A stretch of 64,000 nucleotides of DNA from Desulfovibrio sp. JC022 (GCF_010470665.1 NZ_VOPZ01000008.1:124001-188000), one strand, 5' to 3'; shown: positions 52,403-61,559, counted from the stretch's first letter. The notes: generated by a model from the letters alone, not told the origin. Numbers and translations: made by a program.

Positions 52403-53512
52403 ATGAACAAGTTCTTCTCCGCTCTATTGTCCCTGCTCATCACCCTCTGCATCTCACTGCCAGCCTTTGCAGGAACACGGGTTATCACCGATATGGCCGG
52501 AAGAACGGTAGAGATTCCAGATAAAGTGGACCGGGTGATCTGTTCCGGTCCCGGTTGCCTGCGCTACCTGACCTATATTCAAGGACAGGATATGATCGTC
52601 GGTGTGGACTCCATCGAACACCGCAAGACCAGATTCGACGCCCGCCCCTACGCTATCGCCAATCCGCAATTCAAAAAGATGCCCCTGATCGGTGAATTCC
52701 GGGGACATGATAACCCGGAACTGATTCTCGGACTTGAGCCGCAGCCGCAGGTTATCTTCAAAACGTACAAAGATATGGGTTACGACCCGGACGAGCTTCA
52801 GGCCAAGACAGGTATCCCTGTCGTCTGTCTTTCATATGCCAGTCTGGCAGCCAAACGCGAGGCCATCTACAAATCTCTGCAACTCATGGGCGAAGTCATC
52901 GGCAAGCAGGAACGGGCCAAGGAAGTATGTGAGTTCATGGAAAGCAAGATTACTGACTTGAAGTCCAGAACCGCAGACATCCCCAAAGACAAACGCAGAA
53001 ATTGCTACGTGGGAGGTATTGCTAAGAAAGGACCGCACGGCTTCCAGTCAACCGAACCCGCCTATCCGCCCTTCCGTTTTGTGAATGCTTTAAACGTGGC
53101 CTGCCCGCCCAAGGGTAAAGGCAAGCCTTTGCAGCATGCCACTGTTTCCAAAGAACAGATTGTGGCCTGGAACCCGGAAATCCTCTTTGTAGATATTTCC
53201 ACCTCACAGCTGGGAGAAAATGCAGGAGCCATCCATGAAATCAAGACCGACCCGGCTTACCAGTCCCTTGATGCGGTAACTTCAGACAAGGTTTACACTG
53301 TACTGCCCTACAACTGGTATTCCCGAAACTACGGCTCCATCATTGCAGATGCCTACTATGTAGGTAAGGTGCTCTACCCGGAAAGGTTCGAAGATATCGA
53401 TCCTGCCGCTGAGGCTGACGATATCTACAACTTCATGGTTGGCGCGCCGGTTTTAGCGACCATGACCAAAGCCTTCAGCGTAAAAGGTTTTGAAAAGCTG
53501 GAGCTGAACTAG
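52403..53512 (+). CDS. Metal-chelate ABC transporter, periplasmic binding protein
   Basis: 369 residues with a signal peptide ending LPAFAGT. Helical-backbone class III binding protein of the BtuF/FecB type: VITDMAGRTVEIPDKVDRVI at the start, then PELILGLEPQPQVIFKTYKD, and EIKTDPAYQSLDAVTSDKVY near the C-terminus. Ligand could be an iron chelate, cobalamin or a molybdate/tungstate-type complex; no cobalamin riboswitch was seen upstream. First gene of a four-gene operon with permease, ATPase and FmdE. A possible TTGACA (52309) / TATACA pair has only 15 bases of spacing. Confidence 0.9.
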   Translation: MNKFFSALLSLLITLCISLPAFAGTRVITDMAGRTVEIPDKVDRVICSGPGCLRYLTYIQGQDMIVGVDSIEHRKTRFDARPYAIANPQFKKMPLIGEFRGHDNPELILGLEPQPQVIFKTYKDMGYDPDELQAKTGIPVVCLSYASLAAKREAIYKSLQLMGEVIGKQERAKEVCEFMESKITDLKSRTADIPKDKRRNCYVGGIAKKGPHGFQSTEPAYPPFRFVNALNVACPPKGKGKPLQHATVSKEQIVAWNPEILFVDISTSQLGENAGAIHEIKTDPAYQSLDAVTSDKVYTVLPYNWYSRNYGSIIADAYYVGKVLYPERFEDIDPAAEADDIYNFMVGAPVLATMTKAFSVKGFEKLELN

Positions 53513-53515
53513 GCC

Positions 53516-54583
53516 ATGCATTTTGACGACGGGCAGATACCCGCTGAATATTCACGGCATATCAGGCAGAAGACGTTCTTTATCGCCGCAGGGCTGCTGT
53601 TGGCCGGAGCCATGCTGGTTACCTCCATCGGCATGGGGCCGGTCTCTATCTCCGCCCCTGAAGCCCTGCTGACCCTGCTGGGAGATACTGTTTCCAAACG
53701 GTTCGACCTGATCATCTGGAACATCAGGCTTCCGCAAGCCCTGACAGCTCTTGCGGCCGGGGCCGGGCTATCCGTGGCCGGGGCAGTCATGCAGGCTATC
53801 CTGCGCAATCCGCTGGGTTCACCTTTTACGCTGGGCATTTCCCATGCTGCCGCCTTCGGGGCCGCTGTATCGGTCATGCTGCTGGACCTCGGCACCATGG
53901 CCAGCTCCAATGTAGGGGCGGTGACTATCAACTCCCCTTACCTGACCACCATGGTTGCCTTCGGATTCAGCCTCGTCGCCACCTTCGCTATTATCGCGAT
54001 TTCGCGCACCCGGCGGGCCACGCCGGAGGTTATGGTCCTGACCGGGGTAGCCCTTGGCGCGCTTTTCACTGCGGGAACCATGTTCCTGCAATATTTCGCC
54101 GATGATGTGCAGCTGGCGGCTATGGTCTTCTGGACCTTCGGGGACGTGGCCCGCGCAACATGGACCGAACTGGGAATAATCAGCGCGGTGACAGTCATCG
54201 CCTACATCTGGTTCACCGCCAACCGCTGGAATTTCAATGCCATTGAAGCCGGAGACGAAACAGCCAAAGGGTTAGGCGTCAAAGTTGAAAGGGTCCGCTT
54301 AACCGGGATGCTGCTGGCCTCACTGGTTACGGCGGTCATTGTTTCATTTCTCGGCATTATCGGATTTGTGGGGCTGGTCTGTCCGCACATGGTCCGGCGC
54401 ATAATCGGGGATGATTACCGCTTCCTGCTCCCGGCCTCCTGCATTGTAGGGGCAGTGTTGCTGCTTGCTGCGGACACTGCGGCGAGGCTCATGCTGGCAC
54501 CCAACGTACTGCCCGTCTCGGTACTGACTGCGTTTCTCGGTGCCCCGGTTTTCATCTGGCTGATCATCAGGGGGAGCAAATGA
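53516..54583 (+). CDS. Metal-chelate ABC transporter, FecCD-type permease
   Basis: 355 residues with about ten membrane segments, FecCD/BtuC family. Signature stretches: IRLPQALTALAAGAGLSVAG near 60, MQAILRNPLGSPFTLGISHA near 82, and FLGIIGFVGLVCPHMVRRII near 280. Starts three bases after the previous stop and ends in an ATGA overlap with the ATPase gene, so cotranslated. Confidence 0.95.
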   Translation: MHFDDGQIPAEYSRHIRQKTFFIAAGLLLAGAMLVTSIGMGPVSISAPEALLTLLGDTVSKRFDLIIWNIRLPQALTALAAGAGLSVAGAVMQAILRNPLGSPFTLGISHAAAFGAAVSVMLLDLGTMASSNVGAVTINSPYLTTMVAFGFSLVATFAIIAISRTRRATPEVMVLTGVALGALFTAGTMFLQYFADDVQLAAMVFWTFGDVARATWTELGIISAVTVIAYIWFTANRWNFNAIEAGDETAKGLGVKVERVRLTGMLLASLVTAVIVSFLGIIGFVGLVCPHMVRRIIGDDYRFLLPASCIVGAVLLLAADTAARLMLAPNVLPVSVLTAFLGAPVFIWLIIRGSK

Positions 54584-55404
54584 ACATCAAGGTAAACGGT
54601 ATAAATTTCAGCTACAACAACACCCCCGTTCTTGAAGGGGTCGATTTTCAAGTAGAGCAAGGCGAACTGCTGGCAATCCTCGGCCCCAACGGAGCAGGCA
54701 AAACAACCCTGCTCAAGTGCATGAACGCTATCCACAGGCCGGAAGGCGGATCGGTACTGGTCAAGGACAAGGATGTATTTAAGCTCGCTTCAGACGACAT
54801 CGCCCGTTTGATAGGCTATGTGCCGCAACGGGTGGAGCCTGCCCGCTTAACAGTCTTTGATGCCGTGCTCATGGGCCGCAAACCGCACATCAAGTGGCGG
54901 GTCCGCGACCATGATATTTGTATTGTAGATGCGGCCCTGAAACGGCTTTCCCTGAACCATCTTTCCCTGCGCTACATCGATCTGCTCAGCGGCGGGGAAC
55001 TTCAAAAAGTCAGCATCGCCCGCGCCCTTGTGCAGGAACCGGAAGTGCTTTTGCTGGACGAACCGACCAGCTCCCTTGATCTCAAAAACCAGCTGGAAAT
55101 CCTGCGTACAGTCCGTGCAGTAGTCAAAGGACATAAAGTTTCAGCGATCATGACCATGCATGACCTGAACACGGCTCTGCGTTATGCGGACAAGTTCATC
55201 TTTCTCAAGAACGGCACGGTTTGCGGTTGCGGCGGTAAGGACTCTGTCAGCCCGGAAATAATCGAGCAGGTTTACGGCGTGGAAGTGGAAATCGAAATGC
55301 GCAAGGGCTGTCCGGTTATTCATCCAGTGGAAGACCTTGAAGCACTGGATTACGAGCACGAACACTCTCATGGGCACATCCACACTCATCAGACTGCACA
55401 ATAA
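54580..55404 (+). CDS. Metal-chelate ABC transporter ATPase with His-rich tail
   Basis: 274 residues. Walker A GPNGAGKTT (35-43), signature LSGGELQKVSIARALVQ near 139, Walker B LLLDEPTSSLD, H-loop in TMHDLNTALRYA. The C-terminus is unusual: after the usual end comes YEHEHSHGHIHTHQTAQ, a histidine-rich tail with six His that could bind metal such as nickel, zinc, cobalt or iron. That argues for metal or metal-complex uptake. GGGAG precedes the ATG. Confidence 0.94.
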   Translation: MNIKVNGINFSYNNTPVLEGVDFQVEQGELLAILGPNGAGKTTLLKCMNAIHRPEGGSVLVKDKDVFKLASDDIARLIGYVPQRVEPARLTVFDAVLMGRKPHIKWRVRDHDICIVDAALKRLSLNHLSLRYIDLLSGGELQKVSIARALVQEPEVLLLDEPTSSLDLKNQLEILRTVRAVVKGHKVSAIMTMHDLNTALRYADKFIFLKNGTVCGCGGKDSVSPEIIEQVYGVEVEIEMRKGCPVIHPVEDLEALDYEHEHSHGHIHTHQTAQ

Positions 55405-55419
55405 AAATTAAAACTAATA

Positions 55420-55484
55420 AAAGGTTTTGGGATTCTTAAACCCTTTTGCAAAAGGGTTTAAGCCCTCGGAGAGCCGCCGGAGGC
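55420..55484 (-). repeat. Dispersed hairpin repeat, copy C (inverted), donating an SD site
   Basis: Inverted relative to copies A and B: AAGGTTTTGGGA, then a perfect 28-base palindrome (55435-55462, arms CTTAAACCCTTTTG / CAAAAGGGTTTAAG), then GCCGCCGGAGGC (55473-55484). Because the copy is inverted, its constant end provides GGAGG six bases before the FmdE ATG. Confidence 0.82.
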
Positions 55485-55489
55485 ATACA

Positions 55490-56092
55490 ATGACTACTTA
55501 TTTTTCTAAAGACCAAATAAAACGCACCATTGAATTTCACGGTCACCAGTGCCCCGGCCTTGCCATCGGCATCCGTGCGGCAGAACTCTGCTTGCGTGAA
55601 CTGGGACACCATGATGATTCCCCCATTGTCGCCATCTGCGAAACAGACATGTGCGGAGTGGACGCCATCCAGTTCCTGACCGGATGTTCCGTGGGTAAAG
55701 GCAACCTCATCCTTAAAGATCACGGTAAAATGGCCTTTACTTTTTACCGCCGCAAAGACGGCAAGGGAATCCGGGCCATGCTTAATCCTGATTTTATCGG
55801 AGAATTGCGGGCAGACATGGGCCGACTCATGGGGCTTGCTGAACCTACCGCCGAAGAAAAAGAGCAATGCACACAGGTCCGTGCGGAATGCGAAAAACAA
55901 TATTACGCAGCCAAACTTGCAGACATGTTCATCAAACAGGAACCGCAGATTAAAATGCCCCGCCCTGCGGCAATACTGCAATCGCTTACCTGTGAAAATT
56001 GCGGGGAGATACACATGGAATCGCGCTCCCGGAGATTTGCAGGACGTACCTTGTGTTTGACCTGTTTCGAAAAGGTTGAACAGAAAATGTAA
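55490..56092 (+). CDS. FmdE-family protein with zinc-ribbon-like tail
   Basis: 200 residues from ATG 55490, chosen because GGAGG from the repeat sits six bases upstream; the longer frame runs through the hairpin. The FmdE domain has IEFHGHQCPGLAIGIRAAEL (His17, His19, Cys21), the metal-binding triad, and DAIQFLTGCSVGKGNLI. C-terminal ribbon with two CxxC pairs (CENCGEIHM; CLTCFEK). FmdE was named from formylmethanofuran dehydrogenase operons, but no methanofuran genes are here; such stand-alone proteins occur in sulfate reducers next to chelate importers. Role in molybdenum/tungsten or cofactor handling is inferred. Confidence 0.87.
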   Translation: MTTYFSKDQIKRTIEFHGHQCPGLAIGIRAAELCLRELGHHDDSPIVAICETDMCGVDAIQFLTGCSVGKGNLILKDHGKMAFTFYRRKDGKGIRAMLNPDFIGELRADMGRLMGLAEPTAEEKEQCTQVRAECEKQYYAAKLADMFIKQEPQIKMPRPAAILQSLTCENCGEIHMESRSRRFAGRTLCLTCFEKVEQKM

Positions 56093-56095
56093 TAA

Positions 56096-56137
56096 AAACC
56101 GGGCTTCCGTCATAACGACAGAAGCCCGGTTTCTTTC
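56096..56137 (+). terminator. Terminator after the FmdE gene
   Basis: AAACCGGGCTTC / GAAGCCCGGTTT (56096-56107, 56121-56132), shared with the convergent RND operon. Confidence 0.9.
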
Positions 56138-56156
56138 TAAGCTGTAATCCTAACGA

Positions 56157-59100
56157 TTAAGCTGGAGTCTTAACCTTGTAGAACATGGTATAAAGCACCG
56201 GAACGACAAGCAGGGTCAGCACAGTGGCAAAGGCCAGACCGGCCATAATGGTTACTGCCATGGCTGAGAAGAAAGCATCAGTCACCAGCGGAAGCATACC
56301 GAGAATGGTGGTCCCGGCAGCCATGGCAACCGGGCGGATACGACTGAGAGCTGAATCCACAACCGCGCGATACGGTTCCTTGCCTTCTGCAAGTTCAATA
56401 TTGATCTGATCCAGCAGCACAATAGCATTCTTGATCAACATCCCTGAAAGGGAAAGAAATCCCAGCAGAGCCATAAACCCGAAAGGTTCCCCGGTCGTGA
56501 GCAGACCGCAACTGACCCCGATGATGGACAGGGGCACGGTCAGCCAGATAATGGCCGGGATTCGCAGGTTGTTGAAAAGCATTACAGTTGCAAGGATCAT
56601 AATCAGAAACGGCCCGCCAAGGCTGGCTGCAAGGCTGGTCTGAGCATCCCTTGAATCCTCATACTCACCGCCCCACTCCATGGTATACCCGGCAGGAATT
56701 TTCATGTTCTCTATTTGAGGTCGCAATTCATTAAAAAGAACCGAAGGCAATCCCACAATGGGTTCGCAGGATGCAGTTATAGTCAGCATGCGGTTACGGG
56801 TCTGCAACTTGCCTGATTCAATTTTGGTTTCAAACCCTGAAACAACCTCTTCCACCGGGATCATACGTCCGGCAACCGGACTGAAGATCTGCACGTCCCC
56901 GATCTGGTTCACGTCCAATCGTTCCTTAGCGGGAGGACGGGCCACGATGGGCAGGAGCTTGTCTCCTTCACGGTAGACCCCGATGTTGGTTCCGGTAAAA
57001 AACATGTTCATAGCCTTGGCAAGATCCGGGCGAGAAATCCCCGCTCTCTTTGCCTGCGCTTCCATGATAACCGGGCTGAGAACTTTCACATCCTGCCGCC
57101 AGTCATCGCGGATGGACTCAGCATGTCCGGTACTAAGCATTATGCCTTGTGCTTCACGGGAAAGGCGGCGCAGCTCTTTGGTATCTGGCCCGCTGAAACG
57201 GACTTCAATGGAAGCCGCACGTCCGGGACCAAGCTTGAATTTTTTAACCTTAGCTTCCGCATCAGGATAATTAGCGTTCACATATTTTTTATAGCGAGAC
57301 ATGACCTCACCGGTAGTCTCGTAATCCTTCACTTCAACCAGCAGCAAGCCGTAGGATGATGCGGTCTTTTCCGGAGAATAGGTAAGGATAAAACGAGGAG
57401 CCCCCTGCCCGGTAAAAGTAGACACATTCTTGACCTGCTCATCTTTTAGAATCACTCCGGCAAGTTCATTCACATCATCAGCCGTAGCTCGGATGTCGGC
57501 TCCTTGTGGAAGCCAGTAGTGAATATAAAAACGGGGCTGAGTAGAATCCGGGAAAAAACTCTGCTTTACAAATCCGAACCCGTAAATCGACCCAGCCAAC
57601 ATAATCACCAGAGTTGTCATGGTTAGAACCCTATGACGCAAACAGAATTCAAGAATACCACGATAGAGACGGAAAATGATTCCCCCGTAAGGATCTCCCT
57701 CTTCGCTGATCTTGGGGCGCAGGAACATCTCGCAAAGCAGCGGAGTCACGGTCACAGCGGTAATCCAACTCATCATCAACGAGATGAACAGGACAATGAA
57801 CAGGGAACGACAAAATTCACCAACCTTATCCGGGCTGAAACCAATTCCGGCAAAAGCCATAATGGCGATGATGGTACCGCCCAGAAGCGGCCATTTGCTC
57901 TGCTCCACAACATCCACAGCAGCCTGAATACGATCCATACCCTTTTGGTAACGGATCAGGATACCCTCAATGACCACAATAGCGTTATCAACCAACATAC
58001 CCAGCGCGATAATCAACGCTCCAAGGGAAATACGCTCCAGCGCGACCCCGGCCATCTGAATAAATATGAATGATCCGCAAATAGTAATCAGCAGAATGGC
58101 CCCGATCAGCAACCCGGACTGTATACCCATGAAAAGCAGCAGCACGATGATGACGATAGCCACTGCCTCGGCAAGGTTGATAACAAAGGAATTAACCGCA
58201 TTATCCACCCTGCTGGGCTGGAAATAGACCTCTTCTACATTAACACCTACCGGGGTCTGGCCCTGCAACTGCTGTAGCTTGGCATTGATTGCATGGCCCA
58301 ATTCAACCACGTTGGCAGCAGGATTCCCGGCAATACCGATGGCTACGGCATTGTGTCCGTTAAAGCTCATTATCTGGGATGGAGGACTCTGGTAGCCACG
58401 ATGGATTTCCGCCACATCGCGCAGCGGAACCAGCCTGCCGGAACCGTCACGGATGAACAGATCACCTAGATCTTCAACTGATTCCACCCCGCCGGAAGGC
58501 GCGATCTCGAGATACTCCCTGCCAACCTTCACGTTACCGGATTTAACCACAAGGTTGCGGTTGGAAAGAGTCTTGTAGACAGAATCCAGGGAGACCCCAA
58601 GCTGGGCCATTCGGGCCCGTGAGATCTCCACAAAAACCGTCTCCTGCTGCTCCCCCCAGACAGAAATCTTTGCGACATTGTCCACCAGCAGAAGCTGCTT
58701 ACGCAAAAAAGTCACATAATCCTGCAAATCCTGCTGAGAATAACCGTCCCCGGTTACCGAGAGCAGCATGCCGTAAACATCGCTGAAATCATCGATAACA
58801 AGGGAAGGCCCTGCCCCTGGGGGGAGGGAGGACTGGGCATCACCTACCTTACGGCGAAGTTCGTCCCAGACCTGGGGCAGGGTTTCCTTATCGTATTGGT
58901 CCTGCACTTCCACGGTGACAATGGATTGTCCCCTATCTGAAATGGAGGTTACCTTCTTGAGTTGTTTAAGTTGCTGGGCAGCCCCTTCAATCACGTCCGT
59001 GACTTCATCTGCCACTTCCGAAGGATTTGCACCGGGATAGTTGGTAACAACCAGTGCTTCCTTGATCGTAAATTCCGGGTCTTCAAGACGGGGCATGTCC

Positions 59101-59189
59101 AGAAACGCTTTTATACCGCCGAGGAAGAAAACAATTGTCAGGACTATTGAAACGGTCTTCTTCTCAATAGTCAGCCTTGCAAGACTCAT
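56157..59189 (-). CDS. RND-family efflux pump inner-membrane protein (HAE1-like)
   Basis: 1,010 residues with twelve membrane segments and two large periplasmic loops, the AcrB/MexB plan. TM4 keeps the proton-relay Asp in ALIIALGMLVDNAIVVIEG near residue 400. The N-terminus (SLARLTIEKKTVSIVLTIVF) and IIGVSCGLLTTGEPFGFMAL fit the family. Works with the adaptor encoded just upstream (overlap of four bases, 59186-59189) and a TolC-type channel not present here. Substrate unknown; drugs, solvents or bile-like compounds are typical. Regulated by the TetR gene upstream. Confidence 0.95.
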   Translation of the reverse strand: MSLARLTIEKKTVSIVLTIVFFLGGIKAFLDMPRLEDPEFTIKEALVVTNYPGANPSEVADEVTDVIEGAAQQLKQLKKVTSISDRGQSIVTVEVQDQYDKETLPQVWDELRRKVGDAQSSLPPGAGPSLVIDDFSDVYGMLLSVTGDGYSQQDLQDYVTFLRKQLLLVDNVAKISVWGEQQETVFVEISRARMAQLGVSLDSVYKTLSNRNLVVKSGNVKVGREYLEIAPSGGVESVEDLGDLFIRDGSGRLVPLRDVAEIHRGYQSPPSQIMSFNGHNAVAIGIAGNPAANVVELGHAINAKLQQLQGQTPVGVNVEEVYFQPSRVDNAVNSFVINLAEAVAIVIIVLLLFMGIQSGLLIGAILLITICGSFIFIQMAGVALERISLGALIIALGMLVDNAIVVIEGILIRYQKGMDRIQAAVDVVEQSKWPLLGGTIIAIMAFAGIGFSPDKVGEFCRSLFIVLFISLMMSWITAVTVTPLLCEMFLRPKISEEGDPYGGIIFRLYRGILEFCLRHRVLTMTTLVIMLAGSIYGFGFVKQSFFPDSTQPRFYIHYWLPQGADIRATADDVNELAGVILKDEQVKNVSTFTGQGAPRFILTYSPEKTASSYGLLLVEVKDYETTGEVMSRYKKYVNANYPDAEAKVKKFKLGPGRAASIEVRFSGPDTKELRRLSREAQGIMLSTGHAESIRDDWRQDVKVLSPVIMEAQAKRAGISRPDLAKAMNMFFTGTNIGVYREGDKLLPIVARPPAKERLDVNQIGDVQIFSPVAGRMIPVEEVVSGFETKIESGKLQTRNRMLTITASCEPIVGLPSVLFNELRPQIENMKIPAGYTMEWGGEYEDSRDAQTSLAASLGGPFLIMILATVMLFNNLRIPAIIWLTVPLSIIGVSCGLLTTGEPFGFMALLGFLSLSGMLIKNAIVLLDQINIELAEGKEPYRAVVDSALSRIRPVAMAAGTTILGMLPLVTDAFFSAMAVTIMAGLAFATVLTLLVVPVLYTMFYKVKTPA

Positions 59190-60292
59190 CCGCGGCCCCC
59201 GATTCTACCTTTGAGAATTTTAACTTCCTGCCCGTCACGCAGGTAATGCGCCCCGGAAACAACGACCTGTTCACCGGGCTTGATACCCTCGTGAATTTCA
59301 AAATTGCTATTAACAATCCTGCCGACCTGAACATTGCGTTTTTTCACTGCACCCTTTTCATATACCCAGACAAATTTATCCTGATCCGGGTACCCAACTA
59401 CAGCCGAAATAGGCACGGAAACAACTTTCACAGCTTTATTTTCCGGCATGCTGGCTACAACTTCAGCAGTCATACCCGGATGAATGGACAGCCCCTGTGG
59501 ATTCTCCATCTTCAGGGTCACTTCATAGGTCTGGGTCTCGGCGTTGGCCTTAGTCTGAAACTCCTTAAGCTCCAGCTTGAAATCACGACCGGGATAGGTC
59601 TCAAACTTTGCAAGAGCCTTGAAGTCATGGCTGTCTTTTGTGATGAATCCGCGAACCCAGATGCTTTCCGGCACATCTACAACCACATCTAGGGCTGAGG
59701 TGTCCTCGAGTTGGACAATGGATTCCTTGGCTTGAACAAATTCATGGTTATCCACGGACTTAAGAGCAATGGTCCCACTAAAAGGAGCCACCAGACGGGT
59801 GTATTGAAAATTCAGCTTGGCCCGGCGCAGTTCCTGAATCAATGAGTTAACCGAAGCACGGCTGCTTTCAAAAGTACTCTGAGCCGAATCAAAGGAAGAC
59901 TGGGCTACTGTGTCGGAAGCAAGCAGTTTTCCATTACGCTCAAAGTTAAGTTTGGCTTCCTTCATAACCGAACGGGCACCAATCAGCTTGGCTTCAAGAT
60001 CGGCCACTGCGGCCTGAAAATCACGCTGATCCAACACAGCAATGAGTTGACCTTTTTTTACATAATCCCCTTCTTTCACCACAAAACGCTCAATCTGCCC
60101 GGGAACGCGAAAAGCCAGTGTTGCTTCACGGGTAGCCTTGACCTTACCGGGAAATTTTCGCAATTCCGGCGCATTTTGATCTGAAATTTCCATAACCCTG
60201 ACCGGACGTACAGGCTGTTCAACATGAACCTCCTCCTTACATCCCGGTAAAATCATCATAGCCAATATCAAAAATAACAATTTGTTACGCAT
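59186..60292 (-). CDS. RND efflux periplasmic adaptor (lipoprotein)
   Basis: 368 residues. Lipobox ILPGC (Cys18) after a hydrophobic signal. HlyD/AcrA-type layout: beta-barrel and lipoyl parts with FRVPGQIERFVVKEGDYVKK near 63, a helical hairpin with AQSSFDSAQSTFESSRASVN near 137, then the returning lipoyl segment FSGTIALKSVDNHEFVQAKE, and a membrane-proximal domain. Overlaps the pump gene by four bases (ATGA). The ATG follows GGGAG at good spacing. A TetR-box lies between this gene and the TetR gene. Confidence 0.94.
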   Translation of the reverse strand: MRNKLLFLILAMMILPGCKEEVHVEQPVRPVRVMEISDQNAPELRKFPGKVKATREATLAFRVPGQIERFVVKEGDYVKKGQLIAVLDQRDFQAAVADLEAKLIGARSVMKEAKLNFERNGKLLASDTVAQSSFDSAQSTFESSRASVNSLIQELRRAKLNFQYTRLVAPFSGTIALKSVDNHEFVQAKESIVQLEDTSALDVVVDVPESIWVRGFITKDSHDFKALAKFETYPGRDFKLELKEFQTKANAETQTYEVTLKMENPQGLSIHPGMTAEVVASMPENKAVKVVSVPISAVVGYPDQDKFVWVYEKGAVKKRNVQVGRIVNSNFEIHEGIKPGEQVVVSGAHYLRDGQEVKILKGRIGGRG

Positions 60293-60328
60293 GGTTCTCC
60301 CCTCTTGCTTTTGGTTTGTACCTACTAA

Positions 60329-60345
60329 TCAATCAGTTGATTAAT
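60329..60345. promoter_or_regulatory. TetR-type operator copy 1
   Basis: TCAATCAGTTGATTAAT with core palindrome AATCA-GT-TGATT, between the RND operon and the tetR gene. The identical 17 bases recur at 60975-60991. Confidence 0.65.
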
Positions 60346-60361
60346 CGCTGGGTAAAAAAAA

Positions 60362-60943
60362 TTATTTCCAGAGTGAAGGGCTGCCTGCCTTTAAAAGAAT
60401 CGTCACAGTCTTCCGGTAAGCTTCAACCTTTTGATCATCATCTATGTAGTGTCCACCGCCAAGCAGGTAGTCGGAAAAAATAGTACCCAAGACCGCAGTA
60501 AAGCAAATATCTTTCACTTCCTCGGGATGCTCGGCTTTGGCTCCGGTTTTGCCTAGAAATTCCGTAAAATACTCCCACCCTGTTTTGTAAAGAGTGTCCC
60601 GCAGATCCTGCAACTCTTCACTGTCGTGATTAAGCTCGCGTAGCCCAACAAGATACACATCCCGGTTCTGGCGGGCATCATTAAGAAAAGCAGCCACATT
60701 CAGTTCAACCAGCTCTCCGTGGTCTTTAGCTTCGGACATGGAATTCCTGATAACAGTAACCATCCGTTCACTGAAACAGGTAAAAATCTCACGCAACAAT
60801 CCGGTCTTACCACCGAAGTAATAAGAGATCATGGCACTGTTCACATCAGCTTCGCGGGCAATATCCCTGATTCCAACTGAATTGTAAGAACGCTCAGCAA
60901 AGAGCTTGGCCCCGGCATGGAAAATCTTTTCGCGTTTTGTCAT
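60362..60943 (-). CDS. TetR-family regulator of the RND pump
   Basis: 193 residues from ATG 60943; a TTG three codons earlier is also open. N-terminal helix-turn-helix TKREKIFHAGAKLFAERSYN and SVGIRDIAREADVNSAMISY at about 1-50, then a ligand domain with a TetR_C-like helical bundle to the end. It precedes the RND adaptor on the same strand, and identical operator-like sites sit on both of its sides, so it likely represses both itself and the pump and is released by a pump substrate. Confidence 0.9.
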   Translation of the reverse strand: MTKREKIFHAGAKLFAERSYNSVGIRDIAREADVNSAMISYYFGGKTGLLREIFTCFSERMVTVIRNSMSEAKDHGELVELNVAAFLNDARQNRDVYLVGLRELNHDSEELQDLRDTLYKTGWEYFTEFLGKTGAKAEHPEEVKDICFTAVLGTIFSDYLLGGGHYIDDDQKVEAYRKTVTILLKAGSPSLWK

Positions 60944-60952
60944 GAGACCCAA

Positions 60953-60991
60953 TTAATCATCCGATTAACAAATGTCAATCAGTTGATTAAT
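60953..60991. promoter_or_regulatory. TetR-type operators copies 2 and 3
   Basis: TTAATC-ATCC-GATTAA (60953-60968) and TCAATCAGTTGATTAAT (60975-60991), upstream of the tetR start. The second is identical to copy 1. Confidence 0.62.
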
Positions 60992-61010
60992 TTTTCTTAA
61001 ATGAAATATC

Positions 61011-61559
61011 CTACCAGAGATCCTTGGTGTCCAATGCCTCAGGTTCCAGATCATTGGGATTTAACTCCTTAAGAACCTTGGGCGCATCAGATTTTTTGCT
61101 GATATTGATGACTTCCACCCGGCGATTCCGGGCTCTGCCTTGTGCGCTGTCATTGGAAACAATGGGCTGGTCCTCTCCTGCTCCTTCAACTTCAATACGG
61201 GCGGGATCAACATTAAAATGGACCGCAAGGTAATTCTTTACTGCTTCTGCTCTCTTGAGACTCAAAGAACGGTTATATTCGCTCTTCCCGGCGGAATCCG
61301 TATGCCCTACCAGCTTAACCTGCATGGACGATCCCGGACCGGATGTAAGGGCTGTACCGAGGGAATCCACCACCGGATAAGCCTTCTTGCTGATCTTGGC
61401 TGAGTTGACCTTGAATTCAATTTTCAGAAACGCCCGACCGCCCGGATCGGTTATCATACGCAGAATGTCATCTGAATCCGCAGCAAAGCCGTCCTGTCCG
61501 GCATAGGCAAAAGGAACGCAACTAAAAATTAATATGAACAGGAAAATTAGTTTTTTCAT
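61011..61559 (-). CDS. OmpA-family peptidoglycan-binding protein
   Basis: 182 residues from ATG 61559 with GGAGG five bases upstream. Signal peptide ending PFAYAGQ. C-terminal OmpA/Pal domain: FKVNSAKISKKAYPVVDSLG, then VKLVGHTDSAGKSEYNRSLS and SLKRAEAVKNYLAVHFNVDP with SAQGRARNRRVEVINIS; the Asp and Arg that bind diaminopimelate are in place. No N-terminal beta barrel, so a free periplasmic or lipid-less Pal-like protein. Separate from the tetR gene. Confidence 0.9.
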   Translation of the reverse strand: MKKLIFLFILIFSCVPFAYAGQDGFAADSDDILRMITDPGGRAFLKIEFKVNSAKISKKAYPVVDSLGTALTSGPGSSMQVKLVGHTDSAGKSEYNRSLSLKRAEAVKNYLAVHFNVDPARIEVEGAGEDQPIVSNDSAQGRARNRRVEVINISKKSDAPKVLKELNPNDLEPEALDTKDLW

